Source: Stigmatella aurantiaca DW4/3-1 (GTDB lineage Bacteria; Myxococcota; Myxococcia; Myxococcales; Myxococcaceae). Taken from it: a stretch of 64,000 nt of DNA. The stretch is from contig NC_014623.1 in assembly GCF_000165485.1 (NCBI RefSeq), positions 8,884,893-8,948,892 on the forward strand. The letters are read 5' to 3'. The position numbers and the translations under genes were made by a program. Position 1 is the stretch's first letter. Each line of letters starts with the position of its first letter. Under the pieces are notes generated by a model, which was given only the letters and a program-made list of their open reading frames with translations, was not told the origin of the DNA and did not search any database. Positions 36,325-45,342 of this stretch are shown in pieces.

Positions 36325-36370
36325 GGCACGGTACAGAGCGCTCATGGCACGTAAGCAACATGTTCGTGCC
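36325..36370. promoter_or_regulatory. GGCACG half-sites upstream of the graspetide precursor
   Basis: Direct copies of GGCACG at 36325 and 36346 (21 bases apart, two helical turns) and the reverse copy CGTGCC at 36365 lie in the 235-base divergent gap between the PhoX-like gene and the precursor gene. They may be regulator sites; no promoter is otherwise clear here. Confidence 0.35.
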
Positions 36371-36528
36371 GCTCGGGACACAGAAGGGGACAAGCAAGGA
36401 CCGTCCAGCGGGTCTTCTCGCCCATCACATCCCGCGCCTGCCCTCTCCTTCCGGATGTGGACCTGAAGCGGGCAACGGGCGTGGTGCCCGTGCAATCCCC
36501 CGGCGAGCAGGCCACACGGAGGCCAGTA

Positions 36529-36726
36529 ATGAAAACGAAGGCAAAGAACCAGGCGCAGCAAGGTGGCAAGCAACCCTTCTTCGCACGTCTGCTCGAGGCG
36601 CAGGAGCTCGGCCAGGCCGCGGGCGGCTCTCAGGTCATCACCACGAAGAAGTTTCCCTCGGACTCGGACGAGGTGATGGTCACCCTGAAGTTCCCCTCGG
36701 ACAGCGACGAAGGATGCGCTCGCTAA
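36529..36726 (+). CDS. mdnA: Microviridin-type graspetide precursor peptide with two cores
   Basis: 65 residues from the ATG at 36529, with GGAGG six bases upstream. Residues 16-26 (PFFARLLEAQE) match the PFFARxLE helix by which microviridin leaders bind their ATP-grasp ligases. The tail holds two core motifs of the TxKxPSD(x)nE class: T39-x-K41-F-P43-S44-D45 with S46 D47 E48, and T52-L-K54-F-P56-S57-D58 with S59 D60 E61. They are 13 residues apart. Each could give a tricyclic depsipeptide with Thr/Ser-to-Asp/Glu esters and a Lys amide. The last four residues are GCAR. Two ligase genes follow directly. Microviridins are usually serine-protease inhibitors. Confidence 0.92.
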   Translation: MKTKAKNQAQQGGKQPFFARLLEAQELGQAAGGSQVITTKKFPSDSDEVMVTLKFPSDSDEGCAR

Positions 36727-36749
36727 GTCCCGCTGCCGGAACCTCTCCC

Positions 36750-37799
36750 ATGCCCTCAGCCCGCGGCAGCGTCCTGCTTCTCACCCACAGCCGGGACCAC
36801 TACACGGTCGACCGGGTGGCGCAGGCGCTGTCGCGGCTGGGGGCGCGGCCGGTGCGCATCGACACGGACGGCTTCCCCTCGGTCCTGACGCTGACCTCGC
36901 GGATGGGACCGGCCGGCAGCGACGTGTCCTTGCGCACGGCCACGGGAAAGCGGCGAAGCCAGGACATCCGGGCGGTCTGGCTGCGGCGGCTCGCTCCGCC
37001 CCGGCTGGATGAAGCGCTGGAGCCTGTCTGGCGCGAGGGGTGCTTCCGTGAATCCCACGCGGCGCTCGAGGGGTTTCTCGATGGGTTGGAGGCCGCGGGC
37101 TGCCGCTTCATCAACCCCCTCGCCGCCGAGCAGACCGCCTCCAACAAGCTGCATCAGCTTCGACAGGCCCAGGCGCTGGGGCTGGAGATCCCCCGGACCC
37201 TGGTCACCAATGATGCGGGCCAGGTGCGCGCCTTCTTCGAAGAGGTGCGAGGCCGGATGGTGGCCAAGATGCTGACCCCCCTCAGCCAGTCCATGGAAGG
37301 GGGACATCCCTTCGTGTACACGAGCGCGGTGGGCCCCCAACAGCTCGAACAGCTCGAGGGGCTCCGTCACAGCCCCATGGTGTTCCAGGAGCGGATCGAC
37401 AAGGTCCGCGAGCTGCGGGTGGCCGTGGTGGGTCCGCACTGCTTCGTGGGCGCCATCGACGCCTCGCGCTCCGTGACAGGCCAGGTGGACTGGAGACGGG
37501 CCCGTCCTGGAGAGTGCCACTGGGAACCCGGCGACGTTTCCCCCGCGGTGGCCGCGCGCCTGGTGCGGCTGGTGGCGCAGCTGGGGCTGGTGTACGGCGC
37601 CGTGGATCTCATCGTCACCCCCGAGGGGCGGCACGTCTTCCTCGAAGTGAACCCTGGGGGTGAGTGGGGAATGCTCGAGCGGGAGCTCGGCCTGCCCATC
37701 TCAGAGGCCCTCGCCGAGGCCCTCGTCACCGGGGACCGCGTGCCCCCTTCCTCCTTCCGGAGCTCTCATGACCGTCCTCATCGTGACCCATTCCCATGA
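36750..37799 (+). CDS. mdnB: Graspetide ATP-grasp ligase 1 (MdnB/MvdC-like)
   Basis: 349 residues from the ATG at 36750, 23 bases after the precursor. The start SVLLLTHSRDHYTVDRVAQALSRLGARPVRIDTD and the later VWLRRLAPPRLDE, NKLHQLRQAQALGLEIPRTLVTND, KMLTPL, FQERIDKVRELRVAVVG and VTPEGRHVFLEVNPGGEW are the microviridin ATP-grasp pattern. ATP is used to activate Asp/Glu side chains of the precursor. I assign it the MdnB (lactam-forming) role because the second gene resembles MdnC more closely; the order precursor-B-C matches Microcystis. Which ligase makes esters and which the amide is inferred. Confidence 0.88.
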   Translation: MPSARGSVLLLTHSRDHYTVDRVAQALSRLGARPVRIDTDGFPSVLTLTSRMGPAGSDVSLRTATGKRRSQDIRAVWLRRLAPPRLDEALEPVWREGCFRESHAALEGFLDGLEAAGCRFINPLAAEQTASNKLHQLRQAQALGLEIPRTLVTNDAGQVRAFFEEVRGRMVAKMLTPLSQSMEGGHPFVYTSAVGPQQLEQLEGLRHSPMVFQERIDKVRELRVAVVGPHCFVGAIDASRSVTGQVDWRRARPGECHWEPGDVSPAVAARLVRLVAQLGLVYGAVDLIVTPEGRHVFLEVNPGGEWGMLERELGLPISEALAEALVTGDRVPPSSFRSSHDRPHRDPFP

Positions 37800-38769
37800 C
37801 AACACGGCGCCCAGGGACGTCGCCCACGCCGTGGCGGCTCGCGGCCAGCGGGCTTACCGGTTCGACACCGACCTGTTCCCCACCCACCTGAGGCTCACGC
37901 TCGACGAGCGGGGAGAGGGGCATCTCTCCGGGCCGGAAGGGGTGCTCGACCTGGCGGAGGTGACCTCGGTCTGGTACCGCCGCAATGGCACCGGGACGCG
38001 CATCCCCCGGGAGATGGCGCCCCAGCTCCGCCAGCCCTCCGTGGAGGAGAGCCGACGCGTCGTGTCCGGGATGCTCGCGGCGCGCAGGGTGTTTCAGCTG
38101 GATGCGCTCGAGGAGGTGCGGCGCGCGGAGCACAAGCCGCTGCAACTCGAGCTGGCGGGCACCTTGGGCCTGGAAGTGCCCCGCACGCTGACCACCAATG
38201 ATCCCGAAGCGGTGCGGGCCTTCGCCGCGAGCTGCCCCGGGGGCGTGGTGACGAAGATGATGACCTCCTTTGCCGTCTACGGCGAGCGGGGCGAGGAGCA
38301 GGTGGTGTTCACCACGCCCCTGCACCCCGAGGACCTGGAGAACCTGGAGGGGCTGGACCTGTGCCCGATGACCTTCCAGGAGCGCATCGCCAAGGCGATG
38401 GAGCTGCGGGTCACGGTGGTGGGGGAGCAGGTCATGGCGGCCTCCATCGACTCGCAGGCCCTGCCGAGGGCTCGCGAGGACTGGCGCCGCGAGGGGGTCA
38501 CCCTCGCGGGCGCCTGGCAGCCCTACCTGCTGCCCGAGTCCATCCGGACGCGGGTGCTCCGGCTGATGGACCTGCTCCGGCTCAATTATGGCGCGATCGA
38601 CTTCATCGTCACGCCCGAGGGCAGGCATGTCTTCCTGGAGGTGAACCCATCCGGGGAGTTCCTGTGGCTGACCCACTCCCCCGGCATGCCCATCACCGAT
38701 GCCCTGGCGGATGTGCTGACTGGGCGCTCGGCACGCAGGCGGGGCCACGGATCCTCGCAGGCGGGATAA
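37768..38769 (+). CDS. mdnC: Graspetide ATP-grasp ligase 2 (MdnC/MvdD-like)
   Basis: 333 residues from the ATG at 37768 (CGGAG site), overlapping the first ligase by 32 bases. Hallmarks of the MdnC/MvdD branch are the start TVLIVTHSHDN, RFDTDLFPT, the SVWYRR motif, the KMMTSFAVYGERGEEQVVFTTPL stretch, LDLCPMTFQERI and NYGAIDFIVTPEGRHVFLEVNPSGEFLWL. The last gives the metal/ATP residues of the grasp fold. MdnC makes the ester (lactone) links that precede lactam formation. Neither a GNAT acetyltransferase nor an ABC exporter follows, unlike cyanobacterial clusters. Confidence 0.9.
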   Translation: MTVLIVTHSHDNTAPRDVAHAVAARGQRAYRFDTDLFPTHLRLTLDERGEGHLSGPEGVLDLAEVTSVWYRRNGTGTRIPREMAPQLRQPSVEESRRVVSGMLAARRVFQLDALEEVRRAEHKPLQLELAGTLGLEVPRTLTTNDPEAVRAFAASCPGGVVTKMMTSFAVYGERGEEQVVFTTPLHPEDLENLEGLDLCPMTFQERIAKAMELRVTVVGEQVMAASIDSQALPRAREDWRREGVTLAGAWQPYLLPESIRTRVLRLMDLLRLNYGAIDFIVTPEGRHVFLEVNPSGEFLWLTHSPGMPITDALADVLTGRSARRRGHGSSQAG

Positions 38770-38863
38770 CAAAGACGCGTCTCCTCTTTTTGATGGGTTG
38801 CCCCAGGCCCGCCCGAGATGGCATAGAGCCTGACTGTTTGGACCCAAAGAGTCTGGGGAGACG

Positions 38864-40471
38864 ATGCAATTCGAGTTGGCGTTCGTACTGCTCTTCGCCG
38901 TGGCGACGGCCGTGGCCATCGTGGCGCGCTACTTCCAGTTTCCCTACACCGTGGCGCTGGTGGTGGCGGGGCTCGTGCTGGGCACGGCCCATGCGTTCGA
39001 GCCGCCCCACCTCACCAAAGGGCTGCTCTTCGCCGTCATCCTGCCAGGCCTCATTTTCGAGGCGGCCTTCCACGTGGACTTCCGCAAGTTCTGGAAGAAC
39101 AAGCTGGCCATCCACGCGCTGGCCATCCCCGGCGTCGTCGCGGCCGTGGCGCTCACTGCGCTCCTGCTGTCGCCCGCCGTGGGCGGGCTGAGCCTCGTCC
39201 AGGGCTTCGCCTTCATCCACGCCCTGGTGTTCGCCTCGGTCATCGTCTCCACGGACCCCATTGCCGTGGTGGGGCTCTTCAAGATGCTGGGCGTCCCCAA
39301 GCGCCTGGCCGTGCTGGTGGAGGGCGAGAGCCTCCTCAACGACGGCACGGCCGTCGTGCTCTTCAACCTCATCGTCGCCGTGGCGCTCGGGGGCCAGTTC
39401 ACCGCGAGTGGCGCCGTGCTGGACTTCGTCAAGGTCGCGGGGGTGGGCGCGCTCATCGGCGGACTGGTGGGGTTCGCCGTCTCGCAGGTCATCGAGCGCG
39501 TCGAGGACGCGATGGTGGAGATCACCCTCACCGTCATCGCCGCCTACGGCTCGTTCGTGGTGGCGGAAAACTTCCACTTCTCGGGCGTCATCGCCACCGT
39601 GGTGGCCGGCATGCTGTGTGGCAACTGGGCCGCCAACACGGGCATGAGCGCCACCACGCGCGTCGCGGTGGAGAGCTTCTGGGAGTACCTGGCCTTCGCC
39701 CTCAACTCCATCGTGTTTCTGCTCATCGGCATGGAGGTGCAGCTCAACTCGCTGCTGGACTCCTGGGTCCCCATCCTCCTGGCCTACCTGGCCGTGCTGC
39801 TGGGACGGGCGCTCGTGGTGTACGGCGTGTCCGCCCTGCTGCGCCTCTCCTCGGAGCGCGTGCCGTGGCGCTGGAGCGCGGTGCTCACCTGGAGCGGCCT
39901 GCGCGGGGCCATCTCCATGGTGCTGGTGCTGAGCCTCCCCGAGGACTTCGCCCACCGGGAGCTGCTGGTGAACATGACGTTCGGCGTGGTGGTGCTCTCC
40001 ATCATCGTCCAGGGGCTCACCATGCCTCCGCTGCTCCGGCGCCTGGGCGTCACCGGGCAGCGGGACGTCTACCAGGAGAAATATGAGATGGCCCGGGGCC
40101 GCCTCGGGGCCGTCCACGCCGCCCTGGGCGCGCTGGAGTCCATGCGCCGCTCCCGCGACATCCCCGCCGATGTGCTGGCCCAGTTGGAGAAGGACTACGA
40201 GCAGAAGGCCAACGCGGCCGAGCAGGAGCTGTCTGCCCTCAAGCAGCAGACGAACCGCTTCCACGAGGAGGAGCACCAGGAGGCCGTGCGCCGCGTGCTC
40301 ATCATCGAGAAGGACGCGCTGCTCAAGGCCTACCAGAAGGGAGCCATTGGAAAGGAGGCCTTCGAGCACCTGAGCACCGAGCTGGATGAACGGCTCGCCC
40401 AGGCGAAGGACGCCGAAGCCCATGTCTCCCTGGAGGATTCCGCTGTGGAGCGAGAACCCGTCCGCTCCTGA
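38864..40471 (+). CDS. Na+/H+ antiporter, CPA1 family
   Basis: 535 residues. About twelve membrane helices fill residues 1-395, with the CPA1 signatures STDPIAVVGLFK and the ion-binding EGESLLNDGTAVVLF. The last 140 residues are cytoplasmic and helical, with heptad-like Ala/Leu/Gln repeats suggesting a coiled coil that could regulate the antiporter. It exchanges Na+ (or K+) for protons at the inner membrane. The gene is 94 bases after the graspetide ligases on the same strand; a functional link is not evident. Confidence 0.93.
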   Translation: MQFELAFVLLFAVATAVAIVARYFQFPYTVALVVAGLVLGTAHAFEPPHLTKGLLFAVILPGLIFEAAFHVDFRKFWKNKLAIHALAIPGVVAAVALTALLLSPAVGGLSLVQGFAFIHALVFASVIVSTDPIAVVGLFKMLGVPKRLAVLVEGESLLNDGTAVVLFNLIVAVALGGQFTASGAVLDFVKVAGVGALIGGLVGFAVSQVIERVEDAMVEITLTVIAAYGSFVVAENFHFSGVIATVVAGMLCGNWAANTGMSATTRVAVESFWEYLAFALNSIVFLLIGMEVQLNSLLDSWVPILLAYLAVLLGRALVVYGVSALLRLSSERVPWRWSAVLTWSGLRGAISMVLVLSLPEDFAHRELLVNMTFGVVVLSIIVQGLTMPPLLRRLGVTGQRDVYQEKYEMARGRLGAVHAALGALESMRRSRDIPADVLAQLEKDYEQKANAAEQELSALKQQTNRFHEEEHQEAVRRVLIIEKDALLKAYQKGAIGKEAFEHLSTELDERLAQAKDAEAHVSLEDSAVEREPVRS

Positions 40472-40523
40472 AACACGACGCAATGTCTGGGTGCGTCATG
40501 GATTTCAGATTAACCCATTCTGT

Positions 40524-40552
40524 TTGATAGTTCTGCTTATACCCTCTAGGCT
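40524..40552 (+). promoter_or_regulatory. Candidate promoter of the GH81 gene
   Basis: TTGATA at 40524-40529 and TAGGCT at 40547-40552 are 17 bases apart, 34 bases before the start codon. A TATACC at 40539 offers another -10. The 114-base gap is unusually AT-rich for this genome. Confidence 0.35.
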
Positions 40553-40585
40553 GATCGCCCCCCGAATCTTCCCTTGAGGGTCCAC

Positions 40586-43500
40586 ATGCCTCTTGCCTCT
40601 GTCGGCGTACCGCCCAGAAGCGTTGCCCCGGGTCTCCGGGCCGCGATGTTTCTGCTGGCACTCCTGTCCCTGTTCACCAGTTCGAGCGCACACGCGGCCT
40701 CCAGCCTGCTGTCCCTGAAGCGCCCCGCCACCGCATCCTCCGTGGAGGGGGGCAACACGGCGGATCTCGCCGTGGACGGAAACACGGGCCTCCGGTGGGC
40801 CAGCGTCTGGAACGTGGATCCCCAGTGGCTCTCCGTGGACCTGGGCGCCACGGCCACCCTCGACCGGGTCAAGATTCAATGGGAGGGCGCCTACGCCAAG
40901 GCCTACAAGATCCAGGTCTCCCCGGACGGCTCCTCCTGGACGGACCTCTACTCCACGTCGGCTGGGGACGGCGGCATCGATGACCTGACCCTCTCTGGCA
41001 GCGGCCGGTACGTGCGGGTGTACTGCACCCAGCGCGCGCTCACGAACTATGGCTACTCCATCTTCGAGCTCGAGGTGTACGGCACCACGGGCGGAGGGAG
41101 CACGGGCCCGACGGTCCAGTTGGCGCTGAAGCGCAGCACCTATGCCTCCTCGGTGGAGGGCGGCAACGCGGCGGACCTCGCCGTGGACGGCAGCACCGGC
41201 TCGCGGTGGGCCAGCGCCTGGGGCGTGGATCCGCAATGGATTTACGTGGACCTGGGCGCCCCCGCGCAGGTCAGCCGCGTCAAGATTCAGTGGGAGGGCG
41301 CCTACGCCAAGGCCTACAAGGTCCAGATCTCCAGCGACGAGCTCACCTGGACGGACCTCTACTCCACGTCGGCCGGAGACGGCGGCATCGACGACCTGAC
41401 CCTTTCTGGCAGCGGCCGGTACGTGCGCATCCTCGGCACGCAGCGGGCCCTCGCCGCGTATGGCTATTCCATCCTGGAACTCGAGGTGTACGGGACGGGT
41501 GGGGTGAACACGCCCCCGGTGCAGTACGGCCCCAACGTGGCCCTGAACAAGCCGGCCACCGCCTCCTCCTATGAGCCCAACCCGCCCGTCGGCACCGCGG
41601 TGCCCGCCAACGCCGTGGACGGCAACCCGGGAACGCGCTGGGGCTCCAACGCCACGGACAACGAGTGGTTCACGGTCGATCTGGGCAGCAGCCGGACCAT
41701 TGGCCGCGTGGTCCTGAACTGGGAGACCGCCGCGGGGCGGGTGTTCGACCTCCAGGTCTCTCCCAACGGCACGCAATGGACGACCGTCTACCGCGAGCTG
41801 CGGGGCGCGGGGGGGGTCCAGGCCATTCCCCTGTACACCACCGGCCGCTATGTCCGGTTGCAGGGTTACGCCCGAGCCACGAGCTTCGGGTACTCCCTCT
41901 ACGAGTTCGAGGTCTACGACTACGTCGCGGGCCAGCCTCAGCCCACCTATACGATTCAGCCGCTGCCCACCCCGTCCAAGGTGCAGGTGGGCCAGGGAAG
42001 CTACCTGACGAACGATTACAAGATGCCGCAGCCGCGGTACCCCGGCTACCGCTCCAGCAATGTGACGACGCCCCTGCCGTCCAATGACTGGTGGCAGTCC
42101 ATCCTCATCAAGCCGCAAGGTGACTACCTCGTCACCCTGCCCCTGAAGTCCAAGTTCTTCAGCCAGGGCCTCGGCATCCTGAATCCCGGGGCCGGGTGGA
42201 TCAACGGCGATCGCTCGGCCGTGAACGCGGACGGCAGCCCGGACCTGTACCTGCGCGCCACCAACATCGACACGTCCAAGATGGCCAACCGGGTCACGGG
42301 TTACAGCGATTGGTCCGTGGACGCCGCCCTCAGCGATGACGCCACCGACAAGCTCAAGGTGACGTTCGTCAAGGGGTCGCCCTACCTCTACAGCCAGTTC
42401 ACCGATCCCAATTCGGTGGAGATCTACTCCTCCGTCATTTCGCAGATCTTCAACGAGAGCAACACGGCGATCCTCACCGCGGACGGCACGTCCGTGACAA
42501 CGGACCGGATTGGCCTGAGGATCTCCAACACCGATGGCGGTGGCACGGCCCAGACGCGGTACTACGGCGTCTTCGCCCCTCAGGGCACCGTGTTCCAGAA
42601 GGTGGGCGCGAAGCTCAAGATCCGGCTGGGCAGCGGCCAGAACTACCTGGCCGTGGCGGCCCTGCCCGCTCCCACCGACCTGAACTACTTCCACCAGCAC
42701 GCGTACGCCTTCGTGACGGGCACCCAGGTCAGCTACACCTACGACGAGGCGACCGCACAGCTCACCACGGCCTTCAACTTCACGACGCAGTTGAAGCGCA
42801 CGGGCTTCTCCAACGTGCCGTTGACCACCCTGCTGCCGCACCAGTGGAAGAGCACCTCGGCGGCACTCACCGCGCTCACCTACCCGTCCGTGCGTGGCAC
42901 GCTGAAGGTCTTCGAGGGCACCGCGTTCACGACGGTGAACCGGTTCCACGGCATCGTCCCCCAGTTCACCGAGCCCACCAACCCCGAGTACTCCCGGACG
43001 CTGATGAGCCAGTACCTCCAGATCCTGGAGCGGCAGACCGCGAACACCCCGATGGCCGCCGATGCGTACTGGCAGGGCAAGCAGCTCCACCCGCTCGCCA
43101 TGGGCGTGCTCGCCGCGGACAAGACCGGAGACACCGCCTACCGGGACCTGTTCCTCTCGCGCATCCGCACCATCCTCACCAACTGGTACACCTACACGGA
43201 CGGCGAGCCGGACTTCTTCTTCTATTACAACCCGGACTGGGGAACGACGTACTACCGGGTCAGCGAGTTCGGCGCCAACACCGGCATCACGGACCACCAC
43301 TTCACCTACGGCTACTACGTCTTCGCCTCGGCCGTGCTCGCCACCTATGACCCGAACTTCCGCACCCAGTACGGCGCCATGGTGGAGCACCTGATCCGCG
43401 ACTACGCGAACCCCTCCCGCACCGACACGCTGTACCCGTTCTTCCGCAGCTTTGATCCCTACGAGGGCCACTCGTGGGCCGGTGGGTATGCGGACAACAA

Positions 43501-44206
43501 CAACGGCAACAACCAGGAGGCGGCCGGCGAGTCCCTCTTTGGCTGGGTGGGCCAGTACCTGTGGGGCGTGCTCACCAACAACACCGCCTTCCGCAACGCG
43601 GGCATCTACGGCTTCACCACGGAGCTGAAGGCCGTCGAGCAGTACTGGTTCAACTACGATGGGGACAACTGGGTGCCCCAGTGGACCCATAAGTCGGTGG
43701 GCCAGGTCTACGGCTCGTCCAACTTCTACGGCACCTTCTTCAGCGCCGCGCCGGTCCACATCTACGGCATCCACTGGCTGCCCACCTCCGAGTACCTGAC
43801 CAGCTACGGCTTCAACCCCACCAAGGCCGCGGCGCTCTACAACGGCTTCGTGACGGACAACGGCGGGCCGGAGAAGGAGTGGCAGCACGTCGTGTGGCCC
43901 ATCCAGTCCCTGAGCAACGCGGCCGGGGCCATCAGCAAGTGGAATGCCTCCGTCGTGCAGCAGAACGAGGCCTTCAACACGTACTGGTTCATCCACAACA
44001 TGGCCAGCCTCGGCCAGCGCACCACGGACATCTGGGCCACGGGCAAGGCGGCGGCCACCGTCTACAAGAAGGGCACCACGTACTCGGCCCTCGTCTGGAA
44101 CCCCACCGACGCCTCCCTCACGGTGACGTTCAAGAACGCCTCCGGCACCACGGGCACGGCCACCGTGCCCGCCCGGTCCCTGATCCGGGTCAACCCGGTT
44201 CAGTAA
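40586..44206 (+). CDS. Secreted GH81 endo-beta-1,3-glucanase with three F5/8 type C domains
   Basis: 1206 residues from the ATG at 40586 (GAGGG site). The signal peptide is cleaved near AHA-AS at 37/38. Three discoidin-like (F5/8 type C, CBM32-like) domains cover about 40-450; the first two are near copies. The GH81 domain, about 460-1206, has the family's PLPSNDWWQSIL start, ITDHHFTYGYYV with D903, FFRSFDPYEGHSWAGG, and NNQEAAGESLFGW with E978 and E982 four apart. These match the Asp and Glu pair of Thermobifida Lam81A by spacing. It degrades beta-1,3-glucan of fungal walls or algae. Confidence 0.93.
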   Translation: MPLASVGVPPRSVAPGLRAAMFLLALLSLFTSSSAHAASSLLSLKRPATASSVEGGNTADLAVDGNTGLRWASVWNVDPQWLSVDLGATATLDRVKIQWEGAYAKAYKIQVSPDGSSWTDLYSTSAGDGGIDDLTLSGSGRYVRVYCTQRALTNYGYSIFELEVYGTTGGGSTGPTVQLALKRSTYASSVEGGNAADLAVDGSTGSRWASAWGVDPQWIYVDLGAPAQVSRVKIQWEGAYAKAYKVQISSDELTWTDLYSTSAGDGGIDDLTLSGSGRYVRILGTQRALAAYGYSILELEVYGTGGVNTPPVQYGPNVALNKPATASSYEPNPPVGTAVPANAVDGNPGTRWGSNATDNEWFTVDLGSSRTIGRVVLNWETAAGRVFDLQVSPNGTQWTTVYRELRGAGGVQAIPLYTTGRYVRLQGYARATSFGYSLYEFEVYDYVAGQPQPTYTIQPLPTPSKVQVGQGSYLTNDYKMPQPRYPGYRSSNVTTPLPSNDWWQSILIKPQGDYLVTLPLKSKFFSQGLGILNPGAGWINGDRSAVNADGSPDLYLRATNIDTSKMANRVTGYSDWSVDAALSDDATDKLKVTFVKGSPYLYSQFTDPNSVEIYSSVISQIFNESNTAILTADGTSVTTDRIGLRISNTDGGGTAQTRYYGVFAPQGTVFQKVGAKLKIRLGSGQNYLAVAALPAPTDLNYFHQHAYAFVTGTQVSYTYDEATAQLTTAFNFTTQLKRTGFSNVPLTTLLPHQWKSTSAALTALTYPSVRGTLKVFEGTAFTTVNRFHGIVPQFTEPTNPEYSRTLMSQYLQILERQTANTPMAADAYWQGKQLHPLAMGVLAADKTGDTAYRDLFLSRIRTILTNWYTYTDGEPDFFFYYNPDWGTTYYRVSEFGANTGITDHHFTYGYYVFASAVLATYDPNFRTQYGAMVEHLIRDYANPSRTDTLYPFFRSFDPYEGHSWAGGYADNNNGNNQEAAGESLFGWVGQYLWGVLTNNTAFRNAGIYGFTTELKAVEQYWFNYDGDNWVPQWTHKSVGQVYGSSNFYGTFFSAAPVHIYGIHWLPTSEYLTSYGFNPTKAAALYNGFVTDNGGPEKEWQHVVWPIQSLSNAAGAISKWNASVVQQNEAFNTYWFIHNMASLGQRTTDIWATGKAAATVYKKGTTYSALVWNPTDASLTVTFKNASGTTGTATVPARSLIRVNPVQ
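40715..41491 (+). repeat. Tandem duplication of discoidin modules in the GH81 gene, 411-base period
   Basis: Copies at 40715-41080 and 41126-41491 keep long identical stretches (for example the segment translating to WEGAYAKAYK) and an exact 411-base offset. The third discoidin module downstream is far more diverged. Confidence 0.8.
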
Positions 44207-44225
44207 GACCGGGGCGCCCCAGGTA

Positions 44226-45317
44226 TCAGGGGCGGGGGGAGCTCCGTCCGTGGAGCTCCTCCCGGAAGGCCTGGGCGACCTCCTCCTCCGTGGGAGGCTC
44301 GCCCTGGTTTCGCAGGAAGAGCTTCGAGAGAACGCTGATGAAGCCCTCTCCGAAGAGGGTCGTCACGGCCACCGCCGTGGCCGCGGAGATGGCGGCGCCC
44401 ACGACGGTGCCCACTCCCGGAACGAGCTTCAGCAGGCCCGAGACGATCGTCTGTCCCGACAGCGTCGCCATCAGCCCCCCGCTCGCCGAGCTGATCAGGG
44501 TGGTGAGAAACGCCTGGTTCAAGGGCAAGCCGAACACGGCGCTGATGCTGGCCAGCATGCTGATCTGCACGGGCACGATGACGAGCGCGTCCGAGAAGGG
44601 AATGGGCGTCGCGCCGATGGCCCCCGCCAGGGTGGCCGCGCTGCCCACGATGGCATGGGCCCGGGTCCGCTTCTGCGCCACGCTGACCTTCTGCGCGGCG
44701 GCGAAGGCGTTGCGCTGGGCCTCGGGCACCACCTCCATCGTCACGTCCACGAGTTCCTGGAGGCCGCGCGGCTCCAGCACGTGCCCCTCGTCGTCCTGCT
44801 CCCGCAGCGCACGGACCCGCATGGCATTGCGCGCCATGGGGAGAAGCCGGAGCACTTCCTCGCGGAACCCCTGGTCCGAGCGGGCCTTGGTGATGACCCC
44901 CAGGACCGGCATGTAGCGGGCCAACATCTGCGCGACGGCCGACTCGCCCTGCTCCACCCGGCGCGAGTCCTCGGAGATGCACACCCAGGCCACGTGCAGG
45001 TGGCGCTTCGCATCGGGGTCCGTCGAGCGCTCCCGGACTTCCTCCTCGAGCTGACGCGTCGTCTCCAGGTACTGGTCCATCTCCAGTCCGCGAGTGTCGA
45101 GGATGGTAATGGGCAGCCCCTCTTTCGAGTACTCCCGCGCGCTCTGGGTTACCGGGCGCCCTTGTCCCGTCTCCGCCAAATTGCCCTGGAAGACGGCGTT
45201 CACCAAGGTGCTCTTGCCCACCCCGCTGCGCCCGGCGATGACGATGTTGACCCGGCCCCGCTTGCTCAGGGCCTCCTCCAACTGGCGCCTCACCTCGTCC
45301 GCGAGGTTGAAATCCAT
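44226..45317 (-). CDS. GTPase with DUF697-like hydrophobic C-terminal region
   Basis: 363 residues from the ATG at 45317. P-loop GRSGVGKST lies at 29-37, G3 is DTRG (LDTRGLEMD), and G4 may be TKARSD (TKxD-like). The C-terminal third (AIVGSAATLAGAIGATPIPFSDALVIVPVQISM and following) is hydrophobic with Gly/Ala-rich helices, the DUF697 pattern of membrane-associated GTPases. It would act at the inner membrane. It follows the DUF4336-like gene by 25 bases, and the kinase-PilZ gene lies upstream in the same direction, suggesting a three-gene unit. Confidence 0.85.
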   Translation of the reverse strand: MDFNLADEVRRQLEEALSKRGRVNIVIAGRSGVGKSTLVNAVFQGNLAETGQGRPVTQSAREYSKEGLPITILDTRGLEMDQYLETTRQLEEEVRERSTDPDAKRHLHVAWVCISEDSRRVEQGESAVAQMLARYMPVLGVITKARSDQGFREEVLRLLPMARNAMRVRALREQDDEGHVLEPRGLQELVDVTMEVVPEAQRNAFAAAQKVSVAQKRTRAHAIVGSAATLAGAIGATPIPFSDALVIVPVQISMLASISAVFGLPLNQAFLTTLISSASGGLMATLSGQTIVSGLLKLVPGVGTVVGAAISAATAVAVTTLFGEGFISVLSKLFLRNQGEPPTEEEVAQAFREELHGRSSPRP

Positions 45318-45342
45318 GGATGGAAGAACCTTTCTGCCTGTC

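Noticed and set aside
38770-38800. Terminator after the graspetide ligases
   Set aside because: AAAGA/TCTTT next to a T-run is only a five-base AU-rich stem, too weak to call.
40505-43996. 1163-codon open frame on the minus strand
   Set aside because: It lies wholly antisense to the GH81 gene; long antisense frames are expected in high-GC DNA, and the product has only low-complexity Val/Gly/Arg composition.
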